DNA from: Dictyobacter aurantiacus
GTDB taxonomy: Bacteria; Chloroflexota; Ktedonobacteria; Ktedonobacterales; Ktedonobacteraceae
NCBI RefSeq assembly: GCF_003967515.1
Contig: NZ_BIFQ01000001.1
Coordinates: 62,001 to 126,000, forward strand
Length of the DNA: 64,000 nucleotides
Direction: 5' to 3'
A program made the translations under genes and the position numbers. Of this stretch, positions 18,423-27,311 are shown in pieces. The notes under the pieces are model-generated. The model saw only the letters and a program-made list of their open reading frames with translations. It made no database searches and was not told where the DNA came from. Each line of letters opens with the position of its first letter. Positions within the stretch are counted from its first letter, which is position 1.

Positions 18423-19559
18423 GTGTCGTCACCATGGTTCGCCTGTAAAAATATCTTGCTTGTTCGACTCGATAATCTTGGTGATGTCTTGCTGACAACG
18501 CCAGCGTTTCGTGCTGTCAAAACATCGGTTCCTCAAGCGCGGCTGACATTGCTGGCTAGCCCCGTAGGTGCTCAGATTAAGGAGTTCGATCCCGACCTCG
18601 ACGATGTGATCGTTTATCAGGCCCCCTGGATGGACCCCTGGCACAAGCGTCCCCAGGATAGCCAGTACGAGCAGCAGATGATCTCACTGCTGCGTGAACG
18701 GCACTTTGACGGCGCGATTATTTTTACGTCGTTTCGCCAGAGCGCGCTACCATCCGCTTACCTCTGTTATCTCGCGGATATCCCGCTCCGGGCAGCCGCC
18801 TCGATTGACGGACCGGGCTCATTGCTCACCATGCGCCATAAACATCCCGAGCAGATGATGCATGAGGTCGAGCGTGGATTGGATCTGGTCGGTGCCCTGG
18901 ATATGGCATGTGATGAGAAAGATATGGTGCTTCAGGTGCCATCCACAGCAAGGGAAAACCTCAGGCAACGCCTCGCAGCTTTCGAGCTCGATCCGACACA
19001 TCCTCTCATCGTTGTCCATCCCGGTTGTAGTATGCCGGCGCGTACGTATCCCTGGGAGATGTATGCGGAGGTCATTTCGCTGCTGGTCCGTCAGCTTCAG
19101 GCATCTGTCATAGTAACCGGTATGGAAGATGAGCGCCCGCTCGTTGAGAATATTCTCAATCATGTTCCTGTCGGGCAGCGTGATGCGGTCTATGCCCTAG
19201 CGGGGGTGCTGCCTTTTACAGAATTCTGTGCTTTGATTCAGCATGCGGATCTTACGATCACAAATAATACCGGGCCTATGCATGTTTCGGCGGCGGTGAA
19301 GACGCCGGTGGTCGCCCTCTTTGCGCTGACCAACCCGCCAGAACAGTGGGGGCCGTGGCATGTGCCACATCAGCAGCTCTATCACGAGGTCTCTTGCCGA
19401 CTTTGCTATCAGCGTATCTGCCCCTATCAACATGAGTGCCTGCGCCTGGTCTCGCCGCAGATGGTTGTTGACGCGGCACAGTCATTATTGAATAGCTCGC
19501 CTTCCACTCCCTCAGAGGATGTGAATAGCGACTGGCTTTCCGCCGGGGAGGTGCAGTGA
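18423..19559 (+). CDS. Family 9 glycosyltransferase (heptosyltransferase-like), first of three
   Basis: A 378-residue GT-B enzyme of family GT9. The N-terminal NILLVRLDNLGDVLLTTPAFRAV is the classical acceptor-domain start of WaaC/WaaF-like enzymes, and TNNTGPMHVSAAVKTPVVALF is the donor-site motif near the C-terminus. It should transfer a heptose from ADP-heptose supplied by the three genes before it. GGAGG at 18406-18410 points to the GTG at 18423; the frame itself is open from a TTG at 18390. The C-terminal region has the cysteine cluster C-x2-C-x4-C-P-x4-C-L shared with the next two GT9s. The stop overlaps the next start in TGATG. Confidence 0.9.
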   Translation: MSSPWFACKNILLVRLDNLGDVLLTTPAFRAVKTSVPQARLTLLASPVGAQIKEFDPDLDDVIVYQAPWMDPWHKRPQDSQYEQQMISLLRERHFDGAIIFTSFRQSALPSAYLCYLADIPLRAAASIDGPGSLLTMRHKHPEQMMHEVERGLDLVGALDMACDEKDMVLQVPSTARENLRQRLAAFELDPTHPLIVVHPGCSMPARTYPWEMYAEVISLLVRQLQASVIVTGMEDERPLVENILNHVPVGQRDAVYALAGVLPFTEFCALIQHADLTITNNTGPMHVSAAVKTPVVALFALTNPPEQWGPWHVPHQQLYHEVSCRLCYQRICPYQHECLRLVSPQMVVDAAQSLLNSSPSTPSEDVNSDWLSAGEVQ

Positions 19560-20608
19560 TGAATGAGTGGTTGGCAGCAAAAAACATCCTGGCGGTTCGC
19601 ATGGATAATATAGGCGATCTCCTTATGCTGGGCCCTGCCTTACGGGCGATCAAAGAGAACTCGCCACAGGCACGCCTTACACTGCTGGCCAGCCCCGCTG
19701 GTACAACAGCGGCCACACTGTTACCATGGGTCGATGATACGATTACCTGGCGCGCCATGTGGCAGGACATTGGTGATTCTGCGCCCTTTGAACCCGAACG
19801 TGAACAGCAGTTGATTCAGCTCTTGCGGGAGCACCACTTTGACGCCGCCTTTATCTTTACATCGTTCAGCCAGGATCCACATACCCCCGGCTATGTCTGC
19901 TACCTGGCAGGTATCCCGCTGCGTGCGGGCGATTCCAAAGAGTTTGGCGGCAAGACGCTCTCGACGGAATTACGAAACACACCGACTGAATTGCATCAGG
20001 TTGAACGCAATCTGCGCCTGATCGAGCACGTTGGCTTTATGGTTCACGATCGTCGTCTGGTTGTCTTTCTGACGAAAGAGGATCATGCTCAGGCTACTGA
20101 TATTCTGCGTTCCCTGGATATTCAATCTGGCACGCCATATATCATCATTCATCCGGGGGCCAGCGCTCGCGCGCGTCGCTATCCCATCCAGAAATTTGCC
20201 AGTGTAGCCAGTATGCTTGCCGAGCGTGGCTGGCCTGTGCTAGTCACGGGCAATGCTCGTGAAGAAACATTGCTAAAAGAGATGCAGCAAAGCGCTCCCG
20301 GTGCGCGCTACCTCCCGGGCCAGACATCGTTGGGCGGCTATGCCGCCCTGATAGAAAAAGCGGCCCTGGTAATCTGCAATAATTCATTGCCGCTGCACCT
20401 GGCGGATGCGCTCAATACACCCGTCGTGGCCCTGTTTGCGGGAACGGACCTGGAAGAACAATGGCGCCCCCGCACCACCCGTGCCCGTCTCTTGCGTCGT
20501 CCGACCCCATGCCATCCCTGCCATCTATTTACCTGTCCTATTGGTCAACCGTGCCTGGATATTCCACCAGAAGAAGTTGTCGCAGAGGGGGAGGCGATCC
20601 TTGAATAA
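19559..20608 (+). CDS. Family 9 glycosyltransferase, second of three
   Basis: A 349-residue GT9 protein, paralogous to its upstream neighbour: NILAVRMDNIGDLLMLGPALRAI at the N-terminus and CNNSLPLHLADALNTPVVALFAGTD in the donor domain. The usual TGP of the donor motif is replaced by NSLP, which may alter donor contacts. The four-cysteine segment CHPCHLFTCPIGQPCL is intact. ATG at 19559 follows GGGGAGG by 7 bases; the GTG immediately before it is not needed. The gene is translationally coupled on both sides. Confidence 0.9.
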   Translation: MNEWLAAKNILAVRMDNIGDLLMLGPALRAIKENSPQARLTLLASPAGTTAATLLPWVDDTITWRAMWQDIGDSAPFEPEREQQLIQLLREHHFDAAFIFTSFSQDPHTPGYVCYLAGIPLRAGDSKEFGGKTLSTELRNTPTELHQVERNLRLIEHVGFMVHDRRLVVFLTKEDHAQATDILRSLDIQSGTPYIIIHPGASARARRYPIQKFASVASMLAERGWPVLVTGNAREETLLKEMQQSAPGARYLPGQTSLGGYAALIEKAALVICNNSLPLHLADALNTPVVALFAGTDLEEQWRPRTTRARLLRRPTPCHPCHLFTCPIGQPCLDIPPEEVVAEGEAILE

Positions 20609-21710
20609 CACGATTCGTTCTATTGGCATTTTTCGTGCGCTTCAATTAGGCGACCTGTTGGTGGCCGTTCCGGCGTTGCGCGCTATACGCCACCGTTTTC
20701 CACTGGCGGAGATCAGCTTGATCGGACTCCCCTGGGCGGATGCGTTTAGCAGGCAGTTTTCCTGCTATATCGATCGCTTTGTGGAATTTCCTGGCTATCC
20801 GGGGATTCGCGAGCTACCCGTTGATCCTGCCAGAACGCAGGCCTTTATTAAGCAGCAACGCGCCTATAAGTACGATATGCTGATTCAGATGCATGGCAGC
20901 GGAAAAACCAGTAATCCCTTCGTTACATCTCTTGGGGCCCGCATAACGGTGGGTCACTACGTGGAAGAGGACGGCCCTCCCCGTGATTTAACGCTGGCCG
21001 CGCCTTATCCAGAAACGTTGTCGGAGATTCAACGCAACCTGGGCCTGGTCGCGTTGCTCGGCTGCGACGTTTCTGACACCAGCCTGGCATTTCCACTGTC
21101 AGCACAAGACTGGCAGGAGGCGGAAACATTGCTGGCTCCCATCCTGGACACTAGTCGTCTCTGCATCGGTATTCATCCAGGAGCACGTCCTCCCTCGCGG
21201 CGCTGGCCTGCTTCCTACTTTGCCTTTGTAGCCGATACCTTAGCCGAGCGCTATCAGGCCCATATCGTTTTTACAGGCTCTCCATCAGATCAGCCACTCA
21301 TTCAAGAGGTGATCGCGTACATGAAAACCCCGGTACACAATCTGGCGGGGAAAACTTCTCTGGGCGGTCTGGCAGCCGTACTCAAACATCTTCACCTCTT
21401 TCTCAGCAATGATACCGGTCCAGCACACCTGGCGAGTGCTGTTCGCTGCCCATCAATCACCCTGTTCGGGCCAGCAGACTTTCAGCGCTGGGCACCATTA
21501 GATGATCCAGTACGGGTTGCGCTGCGTCGTCCGGTTGCCTGCAGCCCCTGCAGCTTTTTTGAATGCCCCATCGACCATCGCTGCCTGCGCTGGCTAAGTC
21601 CATCTCTGGTACTGCGAACAGCACAGGACATGTTGCGGCATTCAATTCCCGCAAACGATCTATCACAAGTCTATAAGAAATACAACGTAGAGTTGTTGAA
21701 GAGGAACTGA
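20601..21710 (+). CDS. Family 9 glycosyltransferase, third of three
   Basis: A 369-residue GT9 protein. It starts at TTG 20601, 7 bases after GGGGGAGG and overlapping the previous stop by 8 bp. Upstream in-frame codons run antisense to good sense inside the previous gene, so longer starts are rejected. SIGIFRALQLGDLLVAVPALRAI and SNDTGPAHLASAVRCPSITLFGP are the family's N- and C-terminal motifs, here with the canonical DTGPAHLA. CSPCSFFECPIDHRCL is the shared cysteine cluster. Three tandem GT9s suggest a chain of several heptose or related residues. Confidence 0.9.
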   Translation: MNNTIRSIGIFRALQLGDLLVAVPALRAIRHRFPLAEISLIGLPWADAFSRQFSCYIDRFVEFPGYPGIRELPVDPARTQAFIKQQRAYKYDMLIQMHGSGKTSNPFVTSLGARITVGHYVEEDGPPRDLTLAAPYPETLSEIQRNLGLVALLGCDVSDTSLAFPLSAQDWQEAETLLAPILDTSRLCIGIHPGARPPSRRWPASYFAFVADTLAERYQAHIVFTGSPSDQPLIQEVIAYMKTPVHNLAGKTSLGGLAAVLKHLHLFLSNDTGPAHLASAVRCPSITLFGPADFQRWAPLDDPVRVALRRPVACSPCSFFECPIDHRCLRWLSPSLVLRTAQDMLRHSIPANDLSQVYKKYNVELLKRN

Positions 21711-21711
21711 T

Positions 21712-22674
21712 ATGAAACGCTTGAACATTTTGATCTGGCACATTCATGGCAGCTATCTCAATACCCTGGCACGTATTGAGCATAACTGGTACTTGCCAGT
21801 AAAAGAAGGGCGACCCGAGGGATATGGAGGTCGCGGCCCTACCTTTGATCTGCCAGACTATGTCCATGAAGTTGCCGCCGATCAGGTCGCGAACCTTCCA
21901 CTGGATCTGGTTATCTTCCAGACACCCAAAAACTACTTTACCGATCAATATGAGATTCTCAGTCCCGTACAACGTGAATTACCCAGAATATACCTGGAGC
22001 ATAATACGCCGCGGCCACATGCCTCCGATACATCCCATCCCATCAATGATCCTTCTGTTTTGCTGGTTCATGTGACACACTATAATCGTTTGATGTGGGA
22101 TAATGGTCAGACCCCCACTACCGTCATTGAACATAGCGTGGCCATCAATCCAGACGCTCACTTTAGCGGTGACTATGCTAAAGGCATCACTATTGTCAAT
22201 GGGATACAGAAACGGCCACGTATCGCTGGCTATGATCTCTTTCTCCAGGCACGCCAATCTGTTCCACTTGATATCGCCGGGATGCAGACCGAGGAGCTTG
22301 GTGGATTGGGCGATATCCCTTATCGCGAACTCCATGGGCGTATTGGACGCTATCGTTTCCTCTTCAGTCCAATACGCTATACGAGCCTGCCTCTGGCCGT
22401 CATTGAGGCGATGACCATTGGCATGCCAGTAGTCGCGCTGGCCACAACTGAACTACCGACCGTTATTGAAAACGGCAAAAATGGATATATCTCCTGCGAC
22501 ATAGATGTGTTGATGAAGCATATGCGCCACCTGCTTGATAATCCATCGCTGGCTCGACAGATGGGTGAATCTGCTCGCCAGGTGGCGCTCGAACGCTTCG
22601 GCCTTGATCGCTTCATTCGGGATTGGAATGAGGCCTTTGCCAGCGTAACCAGGAATTCAGCCCTGTCAACCTGA
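21712..22674 (+). CDS. Family 4-like glycosyltransferase
   Basis: A 320-residue GT-B glycosyltransferase, shorter than the usual 370-400. The N-terminal LNILIWHIHGSYLNTLARIEH segment is typical of a subgroup with a reduced acceptor domain. The C-terminal half carries FLFSPIRYTSLPLAVIEAMTIGMPVVA, the E-x7-E nucleotide-sugar motif of GT4. GAGGAA precedes the ATG, 1 bp after the GT9 stop. It belongs to the same operon and probably extends or caps the heptose-containing glycan. Confidence 0.85.
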   Translation: MKRLNILIWHIHGSYLNTLARIEHNWYLPVKEGRPEGYGGRGPTFDLPDYVHEVAADQVANLPLDLVIFQTPKNYFTDQYEILSPVQRELPRIYLEHNTPRPHASDTSHPINDPSVLLVHVTHYNRLMWDNGQTPTTVIEHSVAINPDAHFSGDYAKGITIVNGIQKRPRIAGYDLFLQARQSVPLDIAGMQTEELGGLGDIPYRELHGRIGRYRFLFSPIRYTSLPLAVIEAMTIGMPVVALATTELPTVIENGKNGYISCDIDVLMKHMRHLLDNPSLARQMGESARQVALERFGLDRFIRDWNEAFASVTRNSALST

Positions 22675-22709
22675 TTCCGGATAGCGATGGAAAGGATTTG
22701 AGTCGGTCA

Positions 22710-24017
22710 ATGTGTAGAATTGCATTTTTAAGTGAACATGCCAATCCCCTGGCTGCTCGTGGAGGAGCAGATGCCGGAGGACAAAATGTCTATATCAGTG
22801 AGTTGTGTCAGCAATTAGCACAGCGCGGCTATCAGGTTGACGTCTTTACCAGGCGCGATACTCCTGATGGCCCTGAAATCATTAACTGGCTGCCAGGCAT
22901 ACGAGTCATTTCTGTACAGGCAGGGCCTACGATAGTTTGTCCTAAAGATAGTATCTGGCCATTTATGCACGAATTCATGCTGGGCATCCTGGCTTTTCTC
23001 ACTCGTGAGCAGCGCCAGTATGATCTCATCCATAGCAATTTCTGGATGTCTGGCTGGGTCGCGGTCGAGTTAAAACGTCGCCTGACCCTGCCGGTCGTTC
23101 ACATCTTTCACGCGATGGGAAAAACCAAGCAACGCAATCAGGGAACACTGGATAGCAGCCCGGCGGAGCGGCTCGAAATCGAGCAGTATGTCATCAATGG
23201 CGTTGATCGCATTATCGCTCAATGCCCGGAAGAGCAACGCGAGCTCATTGAGGACTATGATACGCCAGCGCATAAGGTCGCTGTCATTCCTTCGGCAGTG
23301 AACATCAACGTTTTTTCACCGGTTGACTGCCAGCAAGCCAGACATACGATCGGTTTTGATAGTGATGATTTTATTGTCGTTTATGTCGGCCGCCTGCTTC
23401 CCCGTAAAGATGTACGCAATGTTGTGCGGGGCGTTGCCCATCTGGTGGAGCTAGTGCGCCGGGATACGCGCCATACATATCCCGGTATCAAGTTTTTGAT
23501 CGTGGGTGGCGAAACTGATATCCCATCTCCATTACATACTCCTGAAATTGCTGTGCTGCAGGAACTTGCCGCTGATTTGCATATCGACGACGTTCTGCAT
23601 TTCATCGGCAAACGTCAACAGGAGATGTTGCGTTACTACTATAGCGCTGGCAATGTCGTGGTGACCACACCGTGGTATGAACCCTTTGGGCTGACGCCGT
23701 TAGAAGGGATGGCCTGTGGGCGTCCGGTAATCGGCTCAGCGGTAGGTGGTATTACATATACCATTGCTGACGGGATAACTGGCTTTCATGTTCCCGCCAA
23801 AGATCCAGCAGCCCTGGCGCGCAAACTCTTTCAGCTCTTTCTGCAGCCATCACTCGGTATACAGATGGGCCATGCTGCGCGCCAGCGTGTGGAACAGCTA
23901 TTCTCCTGGCACATCACTGCGCAACGCACAGGTGAGCTGTATAATGAGGTCCTGTCCGAAACACAGATATCCTCAAACTTCACAATCAATGAATATAACC
24001 AGAAAAAGGAGTTTTGA
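22710..24017 (+). CDS. Family 4 glycosyltransferase, MshA/sucrose-synthase-like
   Basis: A 435-residue GT4 enzyme. GGADAGGQNVYISEL is the donor/acceptor glycine loop seen in MshA, sucrose-phosphate synthase and related retaining GTs. VVYVGRLLPRKDV and TTPWYEPFGLTPLEGMACGRPVIG form the nucleotide-sugar site with the EPFGLTPLE E-x7-E motif. The frame opens at TTG 22698, but that leaves one base to the AAAGGA; the ATG at 22710 is preferred though its spacing is long. The stop overlaps the SDR ribosome-site region. Confidence 0.9.
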   Translation: MCRIAFLSEHANPLAARGGADAGGQNVYISELCQQLAQRGYQVDVFTRRDTPDGPEIINWLPGIRVISVQAGPTIVCPKDSIWPFMHEFMLGILAFLTREQRQYDLIHSNFWMSGWVAVELKRRLTLPVVHIFHAMGKTKQRNQGTLDSSPAERLEIEQYVINGVDRIIAQCPEEQRELIEDYDTPAHKVAVIPSAVNINVFSPVDCQQARHTIGFDSDDFIVVYVGRLLPRKDVRNVVRGVAHLVELVRRDTRHTYPGIKFLIVGGETDIPSPLHTPEIAVLQELAADLHIDDVLHFIGKRQQEMLRYYYSAGNVVVTTPWYEPFGLTPLEGMACGRPVIGSAVGGITYTIADGITGFHVPAKDPAALARKLFQLFLQPSLGIQMGHAARQRVEQLFSWHITAQRTGELYNEVLSETQISSNFTINEYNQKKEF

Positions 24018-24019
24018 TA

Positions 24020-24769
24020 ATGCCAAAGCAGACATACTCATTAGCGGAAAAAGTGGTGCTCGTGACAGGCGCGGGCAGCGGACTGGGCGAAGCTACCGTC
24101 CGTGCCTTTGCCGACGAAGAATGTTCCGTCGCCTGCATCGATCTCGATCCATCTGCCATTAAACGTGTCAACGCAGATATCAAACGACAGGGAACACGTA
24201 GCCTCGCCATCACCTGTGATGTGAGTAGCGCGGAAAGCGTTCAGTCAGCAGTTCAAGCTGTAGTAGACCAGTTTGGTCGGCTTGATATCCTTGTCAATTG
24301 TGCCGCTATCGACCATACACTCTCAGTCGAGGAGATGTCCATCGAGCAGTGGGACCAGGTCATTAACGTGAATCTTCGTGGTCCATTTTTACTGGCCAAG
24401 GCCGCCTGGCCGTTCTTCAAACAACAACACAGTGGACACATCGTGAATATCGCTTCTACGGCGGCACTGCGCTCATGGGCGAACGCCTCGGCCTATCATG
24501 CCTCTAAGCGTGGTGTAATCGGCTTTGGTCAGGGTTTAAGCGTCGAGGGCCGCCCATATGGTATTCGCGTCACAACGATTATTCCCGGTGGCATGAATAC
24601 CCACTTCTTTGATCGCTTCGCCCAACAAGATATCCCGATGCCTGATCCTCAGCATCTGCAGGACCCCGCTATTGTGGCGGCAACCATCGTCCATGCTGCT
24701 CATGTGCCTCCTACATCCGCTATCCAGGAAGTATTAATTACGCCGATGACCGAAACAAGCTGGCCATGA
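24020..24769 (+). CDS. Short-chain dehydrogenase/reductase
   Basis: A 249-residue classical SDR: TGAGSGLG dinucleotide loop (about 17-24), NCAA after beta-4, catalytic Ser in IASTAAL and Tyr-Lys in YHASK. It is NAD(P)-dependent and cytoplasmic. It is too short and of the wrong subclass to be HldD, the ADP-heptose 6-epimerase, which is an extended SDR, so the operon lacks a recognisable epimerase. A role in sugar modification is inferred from position between a GT4 and a SIS isomerase. AAAAAGGAG lies 8 bases before the ATG at 24020. Confidence 0.9.
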   Translation: MPKQTYSLAEKVVLVTGAGSGLGEATVRAFADEECSVACIDLDPSAIKRVNADIKRQGTRSLAITCDVSSAESVQSAVQAVVDQFGRLDILVNCAAIDHTLSVEEMSIEQWDQVINVNLRGPFLLAKAAWPFFKQQHSGHIVNIASTAALRSWANASAYHASKRGVIGFGQGLSVEGRPYGIRVTTIIPGGMNTHFFDRFAQQDIPMPDPQHLQDPAIVAATIVHAAHVPPTSAIQEVLITPMTETSWP

Positions 24770-24854
24770 TCGCTTCAACTGTGGTGGTTGTAATCACTGG
24801 TTGCACGCGCACCAGTATCTATCAAAATGTTTTGTTCACTGAAAGGATGGTTCA

Positions 24855-25478
24855 ATGATGTATGTTGATATTCAGCGCTACTGGCAAGAGCTTACCGACG
24901 CCTGTGAAACCATACCGCTACAGAAGCTTAATCAGGTGGCCGAAGTCCTGTTCTCCTGTTATCAACGGGATAATACCATCTTTTTAATGGGCAACGGAGG
25001 AAGCGCGGCGACCGCTTCCCATTTTGCCTGCGATCTGACCAAGGGGACAAAGAGAGAGGGTATGCCGGCGATACGCGCTCTGGCCCTCAATGAGAATGTG
25101 GCACTGATGACGGCCTGGGCCAATGATACCCACTACACCCGTATCTTCGCGGAGCAGATCGCTGCGTTGCTACGCGCCGATGATGCCATCATCGTCATCA
25201 GTACCAGTGGGCAGTCACCGAATATCTTGCAAGCTGCTCACAAAGCGCAACAACAAGGTGCGATGGTTATCGCACTTACAGGGTGTCCTGGAGGAGAGTT
25301 GGTGAAGCTTGCGGATGTCAGCATTCAGGTTGCTGGCCATTCCATTGAGCAGGTAGAGGATCTGCACCTTATCGTTGCCCATAGCCTGTGTGTGGCGCTG
25401 CGCAAACGCCTTGATGAAGCTGCTACCATGGCTCCCGTTGCTTCGCTAGGCAAACGACCTTCCAGAGGCACCCTTTGA
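24855..25478 (+). CDS. SIS-domain phosphosugar isomerase, GmhA-like variant
   Basis: A 207-residue GmhA-like protein and the last gene of the heptose operon. It keeps NGGSAATASHFACDL, STSGQSPNIL and EDLHLIVAHSL, but the catalytic glutamate of GmhA (FASEL in the first copy) is replaced by Asp (FACDLTKG). The tail after residue 190 is basic and unstructured. Either it has weak activity or it acts on a different sugar phosphate. AAAGGAT precedes an ATGATG start; either ATG may be used. The gene is convergent with the DUF6766 gene. Confidence 0.85.
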   Translation: MMYVDIQRYWQELTDACETIPLQKLNQVAEVLFSCYQRDNTIFLMGNGGSAATASHFACDLTKGTKREGMPAIRALALNENVALMTAWANDTHYTRIFAEQIAALLRADDAIIVISTSGQSPNILQAAHKAQQQGAMVIALTGCPGGELVKLADVSIQVAGHSIEQVEDLHLIVAHSLCVALRKRLDEAATMAPVASLGKRPSRGTL

Positions 25479-25516
25479 ACAACCGCAATAGCAAGTGCAA
25501 TAGCAACTCATATATA

Positions 25517-26206
25517 TTAACCTTTCTCTTCTCCAGTTTCTTCGTTAGATTGCTCCAGGCCTTTGGAAACGGGTGAGTTGCGTTCACGAAAGAAGATAGA
25601 GAAGGCAGCCAGTAACCCCGTAGAGAGAAAGCCTGCCTGCCAGTTGCGTGTCGATTGTAGCCAGAAAAACGGATCGCTCACATAGCTCCACAACGAAACT
25701 GCAGGTTGGCCATGTTCTAGTTCGGTTGAGTTATAGGACTGCACTCCTACCAGAGCATGGCCCACAAAGGAGGCGAGAAAGAGCAGGAGAAAAGCGAGAA
25801 AGAGCGAGTGCTCATACAACCATCGCCACGGCTCATGCATACGCTCGGTGCGATTGCTGGCCTTACCTGATTGGGCTTTGTGGCGCTCCTCCTGCTGCTC
25901 TTCCTGTTCATATGGAATGTGCTTCTGCCCTGGCTTGCGGGACTCCTTGGCCCCTTTCTCAACCACAAAACTGGTCAGCATAACATATGCGGCCAGCGAG
26001 ATAAATTCACCTTCAAAATTTTCAAAGACGGTCTCCCAGTAGTCGCTTCCACCTGCATACTCTAGATAGGAGATTGTTGGCTGATGATGTTGCTGCTGTT
26101 GCGTATTATAGTTCAGATAACCTGTGATGCTCTGCACAATGAGGGAGAGTACACAAAGCGAAATCAACAGCGATGAAACGCTATGGTTACGCAAAAAAGA
26201 CCACAT
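25517..26206 (-). CDS. DUF6766 family membrane protein
   Basis: A 229-residue membrane protein with about four hydrophobic helices: residues 10-30, 66-84, 130-150 and a shorter one near 200. A charged cytoplasmic loop between helices 2 and 3 is rich in Glu, Gln, Lys and Arg. The WSFLRNHSVSSLL start and GHALVGVQSYN segment match my memory of DUF6766, a family without assigned function. GAGGAG precedes the ATG. It lies between the heptose operon and the DUF3147 genes, with no functional hint. Confidence 0.75.
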   Translation of the reverse strand: MWSFLRNHSVSSLLISLCVLSLIVQSITGYLNYNTQQQQHHQPTISYLEYAGGSDYWETVFENFEGEFISLAAYVMLTSFVVEKGAKESRKPGQKHIPYEQEEQQEERHKAQSGKASNRTERMHEPWRWLYEHSLFLAFLLLFLASFVGHALVGVQSYNSTELEHGQPAVSLWSYVSDPFFWLQSTRNWQAGFLSTGLLAAFSIFFRERNSPVSKGLEQSNEETGEEKG

Positions 26207-26381
26207 ACTCCTCTTCGCTCCTCCTAAAAACTAGCACTATCATTGTCACGAATGTGCTTGCTCGATCGTGCCATAAGGCCGGATCTGAATGTTCCTTACA
26301 GCCTGGCTTTTACTGCATCCTCTTATTTACTTACTTCGTACTAGAATTATCTCTATACGATAATCCTTTTGGATAGGAGGG

Positions 26382-26735
26382 ATGATGTTTCTGCAGTATG
26401 GCATAAAATTTATTATAGGAGGATTGCTTGTTTGTGCGTTCGCGTTGATCTCCGAGGTCTGCATGCCAAAACAGTTTGCCGGTACCTTTTCTGCTGCCCC
26501 CTCAGTCCTGTTGGCAGGGTTGGTTGTTACCCTGATTATGCAGGGTGCGAATAAAGCAACCTTATCTGCAGAAGGTGCGATCGCTGGCGCCATCGGCCTG
26601 GTCCTGTACTGCATGGTGGCAACGCCGCTGATAAAGCGCTATACGACGTTGAAAGGATCACTCCTGGCATTGCTCATCTGGGGCCTGGGCTCTCTATGTG
26701 CTTTTGTGGTATTGAGTGTACTACTGAAATGGTAG
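26382..26735 (+). CDS. DUF3147-like small membrane protein
   Basis: A 117-residue protein of four predicted transmembrane helices filling almost the whole length, with the pattern GGLLVCAF...PKQFAGTFSAAPSVLLAGLVV typical of DUF3147. Function is unknown for the family. GGAGG stands directly before the ATGATG start. A related protein follows 72 bp downstream, which suggests the two form a hetero-oligomer or duplicated pair. Confidence 0.75.
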   Translation: MMFLQYGIKFIIGGLLVCAFALISEVCMPKQFAGTFSAAPSVLLAGLVVTLIMQGANKATLSAEGAIAGAIGLVLYCMVATPLIKRYTTLKGSLLALLIWGLGSLCAFVVLSVLLKW

Positions 26736-26807
26736 CGGGAAAATGAAGGCGCTTCTGCTCGTGGATGAACACATATATTTTCTGTAGAAGAAAGGTATAG
26801 CTCAACA

Positions 26808-27248
26808 ATGGAACTGTGGCACCTGGATCTATCAAAGCTCAAACAAATCAGAATGAAAGACTATATTATTCGCTTCTTCTTTGGAGGTGCCATTTCTGTT
26901 ATTGCAGCCCTGATTACACAGCTCACAAATGGCCGCATCGGTGGCATATTTATGGCCTTCCCTGCTATTCTCCTCGCCAGCCTGACCATTATCAATCGTA
27001 AGGATGGACAACACAAGGCGGAAGAAGATGCCAAGGGGGCGATTATCGGTGCTCTGGCCTTTGTCCTGACCGCGATTGTGCTTAGCCTGACTCTGCAAAA
27101 ACTTTCTGGCGCTCTATCGCTTTTGCTCTCTTTAGTTGTCTGGCTGCTTTGCGCCTTTGGGCTGTATGCGCTCAGCTACCGCTCCAATTGGCTCCGTGTA
27201 CGTAAACAGCCATCCCCGCAAGCAGCTAATAAAGAACAACAGCATTAA
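26808..27248 (+). CDS. DUF3147-like small membrane protein, second of pair
   Basis: A 146-residue four-helix membrane protein related in layout to its neighbour: RFFFGGAISVIAALITQ, GGIFMAFPAILLASL, AIIGALAFVLTAIVL and LLLSLVVWLLCAFGLY. The N-terminal 15 residues and the polar 20-residue tail are extra. The glycine/proline positions GG...GG.F.A.PA mirror those of the first protein. AGAAAGGT lies upstream at a slightly long distance. No function is known. Confidence 0.72.
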   Translation: MELWHLDLSKLKQIRMKDYIIRFFFGGAISVIAALITQLTNGRIGGIFMAFPAILLASLTIINRKDGQHKAEEDAKGAIIGALAFVLTAIVLSLTLQKLSGALSLLLSLVVWLLCAFGLYALSYRSNWLRVRKQPSPQAANKEQQH

Positions 27249-27255
27249 CCTCCAC

Positions 27256-27284
27256 GCCACCAGAAGCTGCTCACCCCTGGTGGC
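27256..27284. terminator. Weak hairpin between convergent genes
   Basis: GCCACCAG and CTGGTGGC pair over 8 bp with a 13-nt loop between the DUF3147-like gene and the convergent kinase gene. There is no U tract. Confidence 0.35.
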
Positions 27285-27311
27285 TCAACATCACCCCGCA
27301 ACCATTCCCCA

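Noticed and set aside
24020..24769. SDR gene considered as the ADP-heptose 6-epimerase HldD
   Set aside because: It is a 249-residue classical SDR with YxxxK and a TGAGSGLG loop; HldD is a longer, extended SDR.
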